From a bacterium (lineage in GTDB: Bacteria; Planctomycetota; B15-G4; JADJEK01), in assembly GCA_030428825.1 (NCBI GenBank), contig JAUIEL010000143.1:1-11990 (forward strand): a stretch of DNA of 11,990 nt, written 5' to 3'. Of this stretch, positions 5,267 to 11,990 are shown one piece after another. The notes beneath the pieces were generated by a model that saw only the letters and a program-made list of their open reading frames with translations, made no database searches and was not told the origin of the DNA. Position numbers and translations under genes: made by a program. Numbering within the stretch: position 1 is the first letter of the stretch; the number at the start of each line of letters is the position of its first letter.

Positions 5267-8194
5267 GTGACCGCCGCCGCCGACGACGACGCCCGTGCCG
5301 ACTCCACCCGTCTCCTGCGGGAGCTGATGGAGGAGTGCCTCGACCGCGTGGAGACCGACGGCCTCGCGGTGATCGACGACGTCTGCAACCGGCACCCGGA
5401 GATCGCCACCGACCTGCGGCGGCGCCTGAAGCAGCTGTTCGACCTCGGGCTGCTCGGCGAGTCGCCGGCGGCGAACGAGCGCGAGTTCCCGGAGCGGCTC
5501 GGCGACTTCCGGCTGCTCCGGTGCCTCGGCGGCGGCGGGATGGGCGTGGTCTATCTCGCCGAGCAGGAGTCGCTCGGGCGTCGCGTCGCGCTGAAGCTCG
5601 TCCGCCCCGAGCACCTCTACTTCCCCGGCGCGCGCGAGCGGTTCCGGCGCGAGGCGGAGGCGGTGGCGCGGCTGAAGCACCCGGGGATCGTCGCGATCCA
5701 CGCCGTCGGCGAGGAGAACGGCCTCCCGTTCTTCGCGATGGAACGCGTGGAGGGGGCGTCGCTCGCGGAGGTGATCCGCTGCGTCGTCGAGAGCGGCCGG
5801 CGCTCCCGCGGGCGGGACCTCGCGAACGCCATCGCGGCGGCCTCGGGGTGCGAGGTCGACCCGACGGTCGGGGCGTTCGCCGGCACCTGGTCCGAGGCGA
5901 TGCTCCGGATCGCGCGCGACGTCGCGCGGGCGCTCGACCACGCCCACAAGCAGGGAGTGCTGCACCGCGACGTCAAGCCGTCGAACGTCATGATCACTCC
6001 GGCCGGACGCGTGCTGCTGCTCGACTTCGGGCTGGCGAGCCTCGGGGACGCCGAGCCGATCACCCGGTCCGGGTCGGCGCTCGGTTCGATGGCGTACATG
6101 GCGCCGGAGCAGGTGCGCGGCGAGGCCGAGCGCGTCGACGAGCGGACCGACGTCTACGCGCTCGGCGTGACCCTGTACGAGCTCCTCGCCCTCGCGCGGC
6201 CGTACCCGGAGAACGACGTGACGCAGCTGCAGATGCGGATCGTCTCCGGGGACGCGCCGTCCCTCCGACGGCGGGCACCGGACGTGCCGTGGGACGCGGA
6301 GACGGTCTGCCTGAAGGGGATGGACCCGGCTCCGGAGCGGCGCTACCCGTCCGCGGCGGCGTTCGCGCGCGACCTCGACAACGTCCTGGAGCTCCGCCCG
6401 ATCGAGGCGGCGCGGGCCGGGCCGGTCCGTCGGCTGCGGAAGTGGGTCCGACGGCGGCCGGCCGCCGCCGTCGCGATCGCGCTGTCGGCGGTGCTCGCCA
6501 CCGCGGTCCCCGCCGTCACCCTCGCGGTCCAGGCGCGCGCCGCGGAGCGGGTCCGGGCGACGCTCGACGCGGCGCTCGACGGGATGCAGGCGCTGATCGG
6601 CCGGGTCGGGGATCCGGAGCTCGCGGTCGTGCCGGAGGTCGTCCGGCTGCGCCGGCAGGTCCTCGGCGACGCCGCCGTCCTGTTCCGTCGGATCGAGCTG
6701 ACGGAGGGGGACCCGATCGCCCTGCGGCTCCGTCTCGAGGAGCTCCGGATGGCCGTGGCGAAGCTGCTCGGGCAGGGGGGCGAGGCCGAGGCGGGCGTGC
6801 GCGCGTACGGCGAGGCGATCGCGCGGCTCGACGCGATCGGGACCCCGGGCGCGGATCGCATCGCGGCGTCCGCGCTCGCCGCCGCCTCGTCGCTGCACCA
6901 GGACCTCGGCGAGGTCGACGCCGCGGAGACGCGGGCGCGGGAGGCGATCCGGCGGTTCCGGGCGGGCCTCGACGCCGGGGGGGAGGAGGATGACGAGGAC
7001 CTGCTCCGGCGTTGGGTGAGCGCCCGCGAGACGCTCGCCGCGGTCCTCTTCTCCACCGGCCGGTCGGCGGAGGCGATCGAGGTGCTCGAGGAGTCGGTCG
7101 CCCGGGCGCGCCGCGCGGAGGGGAACGTCGCCGTCTCGGCCGGCGCGGCGCTCGGCGCGTACCTCGTCGAGCGAGGCGACCTCGAGCGGGCCGAGGCGGA
7201 GTACGAGGAGGCGTCGGCCCGCGGGCGGCGTTTGCGCGCGGAGGGGGACGAGAGCCCCGAGCTGGTCTCGGCGATGATCGGACTCCAGGGCGGCTACGCC
7301 CTCGTGCACCAGCGGGCGGGGCGGTGGGACGAGGCGGAGGCGCTCCTGCGGGAGCAGGTCGAGTACACCCGGCGCCTCCTCGAGCGCACGCCCGACCGGC
7401 CCTCCCGCCACGACCGGGTCGTGCAGAGTCTGCTCCGGCTCGGCGAACTGCAGATCGACCGCGGCCGCCCGGAGGCGGCGGTCGAGTCGTTCCGCGAGGC
7501 GGCGGCGATCGGGCGCGGGATCGTGGAGCGGTTCCCGGACCACGTCGACTTCCGGGTGAACCTCTCGTCCGCCCTCGGCAGCGAGGCGGACCTGACCGTG
7601 GACGACGAGCCGGAGCGCGCCCGGTCGCTCTACGAGGAGGCGATCGCGCACCTCGCGCGGCTGGTCCGGTCGTCGCCGCGGAACGCCATCTACTGGACGA
7701 ACCTCGGCCTGAACGAGATGGGGATCTGGAACCTGTCGCGGGTCGCCGCTCGGCCACGCGAGGGGCTCGGCGCCGCGGAGCGCGCGCTCGACGCGTTCGA
7801 GCGCGTGCTCACGCTCGAGCCGACCCACGACTGGGCGCGCGGCGAGCACCTTCGGACGATCCGGTCGCTCGTCCTGCCGCTGGACGGGCTCGGGGACGTC
7901 GCCCGGCTGCTCGACCTGTCGGCGCGGCTCCGCCGGTATCACCCGGCGGACCCGGTCGCGCTGCGGCTCGCCATCGGCGCGGCGGCGCTCGCCCTCCACC
8001 ACGAGCCGACCGTGTCGGACGAGTTCTTCGCCGCGGTCGAGGCGGCCCTGGACGCGGGGGTGATCGGGACGGAGGATCTCGACAGTCCGGACTTCGACCG
8101 CTGGCGGGGCGATCCGCGTCTCCGCGCGCTCCGTGAGCGTCTCGAGCGGGACGGCGCCGGCGAGGACGAACGAGAGGCGGAGGAGCCCGAATGA
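5267..8194 (+). CDS. Membrane Ser/Thr protein kinase with TPR-rich sensor domain
   Basis: This 975-residue protein starts with a helical pre-domain (about 13-64). The protein kinase domain covers about 80-375 and contains the glycine-rich loop GGGGMGVV (88-95), K110 in VALK, HRDVKPSN (233-240, catalytic D235), DFG (253-255) and APE (279-281). All catalytic residues are present and the HRD Arg marks an RD kinase that may need activation-loop phosphorylation. An insert of about 30 residues (172-205) precedes the helix before HRD. A positively charged RKWVRRR leads into one membrane helix (about 399-423). The C-terminal 540 residues are helical repeats of TPR type, for example around 650-840, ending in a LDSPDFDRWRGDPRLRALRERL segment common in such kinases. 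It probably senses a signal through the TPR half and phosphorylates Ser/Thr in the cytoplasm. The GTG start lacks an SD; the in-frame ATG at 5327 is an alternative, but it would cut into the conserved N-terminal helix. Confidence 0.92.
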   Translation: MTAAADDDARADSTRLLRELMEECLDRVETDGLAVIDDVCNRHPEIATDLRRRLKQLFDLGLLGESPAANEREFPERLGDFRLLRCLGGGGMGVVYLAEQESLGRRVALKLVRPEHLYFPGARERFRREAEAVARLKHPGIVAIHAVGEENGLPFFAMERVEGASLAEVIRCVVESGRRSRGRDLANAIAAASGCEVDPTVGAFAGTWSEAMLRIARDVARALDHAHKQGVLHRDVKPSNVMITPAGRVLLLDFGLASLGDAEPITRSGSALGSMAYMAPEQVRGEAERVDERTDVYALGVTLYELLALARPYPENDVTQLQMRIVSGDAPSLRRRAPDVPWDAETVCLKGMDPAPERRYPSAAAFARDLDNVLELRPIEAARAGPVRRLRKWVRRRPAAAVAIALSAVLATAVPAVTLAVQARAAERVRATLDAALDGMQALIGRVGDPELAVVPEVVRLRRQVLGDAAVLFRRIELTEGDPIALRLRLEELRMAVAKLLGQGGEAEAGVRAYGEAIARLDAIGTPGADRIAASALAAASSLHQDLGEVDAAETRAREAIRRFRAGLDAGGEEDDEDLLRRWVSARETLAAVLFSTGRSAEAIEVLEESVARARRAEGNVAVSAGAALGAYLVERGDLERAEAEYEEASARGRRLRAEGDESPELVSAMIGLQGGYALVHQRAGRWDEAEALLREQVEYTRRLLERTPDRPSRHDRVVQSLLRLGELQIDRGRPEAAVESFREAAAIGRGIVERFPDHVDFRVNLSSALGSEADLTVDDEPERARSLYEEAIAHLARLVRSSPRNAIYWTNLGLNEMGIWNLSRVAARPREGLGAAERALDAFERVLTLEPTHDWARGEHLRTIRSLVLPLDGLGDVARLLDLSARLRRYHPADPVALRLAIGAAALALHHEPTVSDEFFAAVEAALDAGVIGTEDLDSPDFDRWRGDPRLRALRERLERDGAGEDEREAEEPE

Positions 8195-9009
8195 CCGAAC
8201 GGATCGGAGTCTGCACCTGGTCTCTTCGTCCGGAGGGTCCGGCGGACCTCGGCGAGAAGCTGCTCGCGGTCGGCGTCGACTCCGCGCAGCTCGCGCTCGA
8301 GCCGGTCCGGTCGGGGCGGTGGTCGTTCGAGGAGACGGTCGTCGCGGTGGCGAAGACCGGCGTCGAGCTCGTCTCCGGGATGATGGAGATGGCCGGCGAG
8401 GACTACTCGACGCTCGAGTCGATCGCGCGGACCGGCGGCGTGCGGCCGGACGCGACGTGGGACGCGAACCTCGCCGCCGCGCGCGAGAACGCGCGGCTCG
8501 CGCGGCGGTTCTCGCTCGACCTCGTGACGTTCCACGCCGGGTTCCTGCCGCACGACCGCGACGACCCCGAGCGCGCGAAGCTCGTCGACCGTCTCGGGCA
8601 GGTCGCCGACGCGTTCGCCGCGGAGGGGGTCGAGGTCGCCTTCGAGACCGGCCAGGAGTCGGCGCTCACGCTCCTCGGCGTCCTGGAGGAGCTCGACCGC
8701 GACGACGTCGGCGTGAACTTCGACCCCGCCAACATGATCCTGTACGGGACCGGCGATCCGGTCGAGGCGTTGCGCCTCCTCGCGCCGTGCGTGCGGCAGG
8801 TGCACGTGAAGGACGCGCGTCCGACCGAGGTCCCCGGGACGTGGGGGGAGGAGGTCGTCGTCGGCGAGGGGGCGGTCGACTGGGACGCCTTCCTCGACGT
8901 GCTCGCGGCCGACTGTCCGGTCGATCGGATCGTCGAGCGCGAGGCGGGGGACCGACGGGTCGAGGACGTCGTCGTCGCCCGGCGGTTCCTCGAGGAGCGG
9001 GCGCGATGA
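8191..9009 (+). CDS. Sugar phosphate isomerase/epimerase-like TIM-barrel protein
   Basis: This 272-residue cytosolic protein belongs to the xylose isomerase-like/AP endonuclease family 2 TIM-barrel group. It opens with GVCTWSL, the usual first strand. The probable divalent-metal ligands are E152 in AFETG, D178 in NFDPANM, H205 in VHVKD and E250 in IVERE, with H115 in TFHAGF also at the active site. GEGAVDW (225-231) is the typical loop after the HVKD strand. Members of this family isomerise or epimerise sugars, keto-inositols or related compounds; the exact substrate cannot be read here. The ATG overlaps the kinase stop by 4 bp (ATGA) and has a strong GGAGGAG ribosome binding site at 8179-8185, so translation is probably coupled to the kinase. 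It is followed by a Gfo/Idh/MocA dehydrogenase, a very common partner that suggests oxidation and isomerisation of the same sugar derivative. Confidence 0.9.
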   Translation: MTERIGVCTWSLRPEGPADLGEKLLAVGVDSAQLALEPVRSGRWSFEETVVAVAKTGVELVSGMMEMAGEDYSTLESIARTGGVRPDATWDANLAAARENARLARRFSLDLVTFHAGFLPHDRDDPERAKLVDRLGQVADAFAAEGVEVAFETGQESALTLLGVLEELDRDDVGVNFDPANMILYGTGDPVEALRLLAPCVRQVHVKDARPTEVPGTWGEEVVVGEGAVDWDAFLDVLAADCPVDRIVEREAGDRRVEDVVVARRFLEERAR

Positions 9010-10004
9010 CCGTCGGCGTCGGGGTGATCGGCCTCGGGTTCATGGGGCGGACGCACGTCGGCGCGTACCGACGGGCGGCGGCGGCGGGGCTCGACAACCG
9101 GCTCGTCGCGGTCTGCGACGCCGACCCGGCGCGGCGGGCGGGGGAGGCCGCGGCGGGCGGCAACCTCGGCCTCGGGGACGAGGGGGCGCGGCTGTTCGAC
9201 CCGGCGGAGGTCCGGGGCGTCGAGGAGGCGGACGCGCTGCTCGCGGACCCGGCCGTCGACGTCGTCTCGATCTGCACGCCGACCGCGACCCACGTCGACC
9301 TGGCGATCCGCGCGCTCGCGGCGGGGAAGCACGTCCTGGTCGAGAAGCCGATCGCGCTCGCGGCGGACGAGGCGCGCCGCCTCGCCGACGCGGCCGCGCG
9401 CGCGCCGACGCTCTGCCTCCCGGCGATGTGCATGCGGTTCTGGCCCGGCTGGAGCTGGCTGAAGGAGCGGGTCGACGACGGCGCGTTCGGCCCGGTCCGG
9501 AGCGCGGTCTTCCGCCGGCTCGGGACGCGGCCGGCGTGGGGCGGGTTCTACGCCGACCCCGCGCAGGCCGGCGGCGCGCTGTTCGACCTCCACGTCCACG
9601 ACGCCGACTTCGTCCGCCACTGCTTCGGCCCGCCGGACGAGGTCGTCGCGGCCGGCGCCCTCGACCACGTCACCGCGCTCTACCGGTACGAGGACGGCCC
9701 GGCGCACGTCGCGGCCGAGGGCGGGTGGGACCACGCCCCCGGATTCCCGTTCCGCATGCGGTACACCGTCGTCTTCGAGGGGGCGACGGCGGACTTCGAC
9801 CTCGCGCGCGAGACGCCGCTGATGCTCGCCGCGGGCGGCGCGTTCGAGCCGGTCCCCCTCCCCGAGGGCGACGGCTACGACGGCGAGGTCGCGGAGCTCC
9901 TCGGCGCGATCCGCGACGGCCGGACCTCCCTCCGCGCCACCTGCGAGGAGGCGGTCGGCCTGACGGAGATGCTGGAGCGGGAGCGGGCGGCGCTCCGGGG
10001 ATGA
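9006..10004 (+). CDS. Gfo/Idh/MocA-family NAD(P)-dependent oxidoreductase
   Basis: This 332-residue protein has an N-terminal Rossmann fold with GVIGLGFMG (6-14) for the dinucleotide, VCDAD (36-40) at the end of the second strand, SICTPTATH (88-96) and the family signature VEKPIA (112-117) with K114. The C-terminal alpha/beta domain carries GGALFDLHVHDADFV (189-203), where D194 and H198 correspond to the catalytic Asp and His of the GGxLxDxGxH motif; the usual Gly is His here (H196). Such enzymes oxidise or reduce a hydroxyl of a sugar, inositol or sugar acid. The acidic D38 and D40 after the second strand favour NAD over NADP, which is an inference. The start overlaps the isomerase stop (ATGA, 9006-9009) and has AGGAG 8 nt upstream. 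Length is normal for the family. The substrate is unknown but is probably shared with the preceding isomerase-like enzyme. Confidence 0.93.
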   Translation: MTVGVGVIGLGFMGRTHVGAYRRAAAAGLDNRLVAVCDADPARRAGEAAAGGNLGLGDEGARLFDPAEVRGVEEADALLADPAVDVVSICTPTATHVDLAIRALAAGKHVLVEKPIALAADEARRLADAAARAPTLCLPAMCMRFWPGWSWLKERVDDGAFGPVRSAVFRRLGTRPAWGGFYADPAQAGGALFDLHVHDADFVRHCFGPPDEVVAAGALDHVTALYRYEDGPAHVAAEGGWDHAPGFPFRMRYTVVFEGATADFDLARETPLMLAAGGAFEPVPLPEGDGYDGEVAELLGAIRDGRTSLRATCEEAVGLTEMLERERAALRG

Positions 10005-11990
10005 CGGGGGGCGCGCGGCCGCCGCGGCGGAGGATCGGGGTCGCCCGTCTCCTGTTGGCGTCCTTCGCCGCGGCGTTGACGCTCTCGGGGGCGGAGTGCG
10101 CGCTCCGCCTCGCGCCGGACCTCGTCCCCGAGGACGTCCGCTACCTCGCCGCGCATCGCCGCCAGCCGGTCGTCGCCACCCACCCGGTCCTCACCGTCCA
10201 CCTCCCGCCGCAGCCGGGGACGACGGCGCTCGGGGCGGCCGACACGACCTTCCGGGACGACGGCGTCGACGGCGACCCGTGGGCCGTCGCCGTCGGCGAC
10301 TCCTTCACCTTCGGCTGGGCGGTCGACTCGGACGAGAGCTGGCCGGAGGTCCTCGAGCGGTCGCTCGGGCGGGACGTGGCGAACCTCGGCGTCCCCGGGT
10401 TCTCGAGTCTGCAGAACCTCGTCATGCTCGAGCGGTACGGCCTGCCGCTCGGTCCCGAGGTCGTGCTGTTCGAGGTCTTCTCCAACGACTTCCGGAACAA
10501 CGTCGACTCGCTCGGCGCGGACGACCGGGCGCGGCGGATCGCGGCCCGACGCCGGGAGCATCGCGCCGCCGCGTCGGTCCCGGGGGGGTTCGCGTTCCTC
10601 GACGCCGAGACGTGGAGCGCGAGCGCGTGGGTCGCGCCGCTCGAGGACGGCCCCGCGCCGGCCGAGGTCGGGACGGGCGTCGATTGGGGCGGCGGCGGGG
10701 GGTTGGCGCTCGGCTTCCTCTTTCGATTCGCGTCGCCACCGTCCGGCGTCGCGCGGCTGGTCCGGCTCGAGAGCGCGCTCGGCGACGTCGTCGTCCGGAT
10801 CGACGGCGTCCGGCGGCTGGTGGCGTCGATCGGCGAACCCGAGCCGCGCGTGGTGACGTCGGGGCGCGCGCTCGAGCCCGGGGAGTGGCACCGCGTCGTC
10901 CTGTCGGTCGAGGTGGGGCGGGGGCTCGAGCTGTTCGTCGACGACGACCCGGCCTGGCGGCGACCGTGGGGTCCGGCGGGGCAAGGCCGACCCGACCGAC
11001 CGGCGCCGGGCCGTTCGCCGCCTCTCGAGGCGCCGGAACTCGGGGAGGTCGTGCGCGTCACCTGCTTCGACGGTGCGCTCTCTCCGGTCGGGGTGCGCCG
11101 GCTCGGGCGGGAGGAAGGGAGCGCGGCGGAGGGACCGCGGGGGACGATGGTCGCGGACGTCGGTCGCGCGGGGTGGCGGTTCGCGATCGCGGAGGACGGG
11201 CGGCCGGCGCTGCTCGTGCGGCATGGGGAGCGCGTCGCGGAGGTCCGCGGGGACCGGCCGGTCCCCGCGGAGGGCTGGACCCACGTCGGCGTCACGGTCC
11301 GCGAGCGACGGGCGGTCACGTTCGTCGTCGACGGCGAGTCCTCTCCGGTCCGGGCGCTCGAGCGGGCGGTGCTCGAGCCGCGGCGGTCGCGGGCGCTCGT
11401 CCTCGGCGGCGCCGCGGGGGAGGGCCGGTTCCGCGGACGGCTCTGGCGGCCGCGGATGCACGTGGGGCCGCTCGACGCGTCCGATCTCCGCGCCCTCGCC
11501 GCCGAGCCGGGGCGCGATCCGCCGGCCCTCTCGACGCCGCTCGGCGGGCTCTGGATCGTCGACCCGGTCGTCCGGGGGTTCCTCGCGGACGGGAGCGGCC
11601 GCGGGAACACGGGGGAGCTCGGCGCGGTCGAACCGGTTCCGGGCCCGGGCGGACTCGCGCTGGCGTTCGCGGGGCACGCGGAGATCCCGATCCTCGAGTG
11701 GCGACCCGGGGCGCCGGCGCGCGATCCGGCGGCCCGGCGCGTCGAGCGGACGTCGCTCCTCCGGGAGATCGTGGAGCGGGCGCGCGGCCGCGGGCGGTAC
11801 GGCGCGCCGCTCGACGAGGCGCGATTCCTCCGGGTGTCGGATCGATCCGTGCGGCAGGCGTTGCGCCGGAGCGTGCTCGAGGGGCCGCACTTCCACCCGG
11901 ACTCGAGCGACCTGGCGATCCGGGACGGCCTCGACCTGGCGCTCCGGGCGCTCGATCGCGCGGCCGCGCTCTGCGCCGATCGTTCGGTCC
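10001..11990 (+). CDS. SGNH/GDSL-type hydrolase with inserted ConA/LamG-like repeats (3' end outside window)
   Basis: The frame starting at ATG 10001 overlaps the oxidoreductase stop by 4 bp and stays open for 663 codons to the right edge. A basic N-terminus leads into a hydrophobic segment (about 14-32, signal anchor or signal peptide). SGNH blocks follow: GDSFTFG (99-105, nucleophile S101), NLGVPGFSS (128-136, block II) and FSNDFRNN (160-167, block III, N162). Instead of continuing, the fold is then interrupted by beta-rich sequence of about residues 195-570. This contains two LamG/concanavalin-like units with GEWHRVVLSV...LFVDD (294-315) and GWTHVGVTV...FVVDG (425-445), and a DGSGRGNTG segment (530-538). 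Helical SGNH-like sequence resumes near 583 (TSLLREIVERA). The catalytic DxxH block would lie beyond the window. It probably deacylates a cell-envelope or extracellular glycan, with the lectin-like insert binding carbohydrate; both are inferences. Confidence 0.82.
   Translation, partial: MTGGARPPRRRIGVARLLLASFAAALTLSGAECALRLAPDLVPEDVRYLAAHRRQPVVATHPVLTVHLPPQPGTTALGAADTTFRDDGVDGDPWAVAVGDSFTFGWAVDSDESWPEVLERSLGRDVANLGVPGFSSLQNLVMLERYGLPLGPEVVLFEVFSNDFRNNVDSLGADDRARRIAARRREHRAAASVPGGFAFLDAETWSASAWVAPLEDGPAPAEVGTGVDWGGGGGLALGFLFRFASPPSGVARLVRLESALGDVVVRIDGVRRLVASIGEPEPRVVTSGRALEPGEWHRVVLSVEVGRGLELFVDDDPAWRRPWGPAGQGRPDRPAPGRSPPLEAPELGEVVRVTCFDGALSPVGVRRLGREEGSAAEGPRGTMVADVGRAGWRFAIAEDGRPALLVRHGERVAEVRGDRPVPAEGWTHVGVTVRERRAVTFVVDGESSPVRALERAVLEPRRSRALVLGGAAGEGRFRGRLWRPRMHVGPLDASDLRALAAEPGRDPPALSTPLGGLWIVDPVVRGFLADGSGRGNTGELGAVEPVPGPGGLALAFAGHAEIPILEWRPGAPARDPAARRVERTSLLREIVERARGRGRYGAPLDEARFLRVSDRSVRQALRRSVLEGPHFHPDSSDLAIRDGLDLALRALDRAAALCADRSV

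Noticed and set aside
5213..5267. Possible readthrough fusion of protease and kinase, which share a frame across the TAG at 5213
   Set aside because: The protease has a natural C-terminal module and the kinase has its own start and N-terminal helix. Sharing a frame has a one-in-three chance.
3853..6993. Plus-strand open frame of 1046 codons overlapping the protease and kinase genes
   Set aside because: Its translation is Arg/Gly/Pro-rich with no recognisable motif and crosses two real genes in another frame.
2618..8002. Minus-strand open frame of 1794 codons across the sulfotransferase, protease and kinase genes
   Set aside because: It is a by-product of very high GC, where stop codons are rare antisense to real genes. 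The translation is Arg/Pro/Asp-rich low-complexity sequence without domains, and both strands already have well-supported genes here.
9875..11896. Minus-strand open frame of 673 codons opposite the SGNH hydrolase
   Set aside because: The plus-strand frame from 10001 carries GDSFTFG and LamG-like motifs, is coupled to the upstream gene, and has strong G/C third-position bias. The antisense frame has only Arg/Pro-rich sequence.

Overview
High-GC bacterial chromosome segment (coding regions mostly well above 65% G+C by eye, third positions almost all G or C). The likely source is a Planctomycetota bacterium or close relative. This is inferred from a transmembrane Ser/Thr kinase with a TPR sensor half, a metzincin with a C-terminal domain ending in an ASNGLQF-type strand, and an SGNH hydrolase with inserted lectin-like domains. 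No 16S or other marker gene is present, so the assignment is tentative. No RNA gene, mobile element, CRISPR array or origin was seen.

Layout. (1) 2-739: the 3' end of an unrecognised gene that enters from the left edge. (2) 866-1726: a small secreted protein of unknown function, preceded by a promoter-like element whose spacer contains a run of ten G. (3) 1767-3420, minus strand: a two-gene operon with a sulfotransferase-fold protein (2695-3420) followed 28 bp later by a class IV (branched-chain/D-amino-acid aminotransferase fold) protein (1767-2666). (4) 3557-5215: a secreted zinc metalloprotease of the metzincin type, divergent from the operon. (5) 5267 to the right edge: a tight plus-strand cluster of a membrane Ser/Thr kinase with TPRs, a TIM-barrel sugar-phosphate isomerase/epimerase-like protein, a Gfo/Idh/MocA oxidoreductase, and an SGNH hydrolase cut by the window end. 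Each junction in this cluster is a 4-bp ATGA overlap.

The most interesting point is the minus-strand pair. From memory, plants encode proteins in which the same two domains are fused in the same order (sulfotransferase-like, then aminotransferase-like). The bacterial locus therefore looks like the split form. In the aminotransferase half the Schiff-base lysine appears to be replaced by histidine (H160, in a VHHAN motif), as I recall it also is in the plant proteins. The rest of the cofactor pocket looks preserved. The pair may represent a poorly described PLP-fold enzyme or pseudoenzyme system with a nucleotide/sulfate-handling partner.

The second point of interest is the right-hand cluster. 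A signalling kinase is translationally coupled to two sugar-modifying enzymes and a membrane-anchored esterase-like protein. Its catalytic domain is interrupted by about 400 residues of concanavalin/LamG-like repeats. This suggests regulated handling of a glycan or sugar derivative, but the substrate cannot be read from the sequence.
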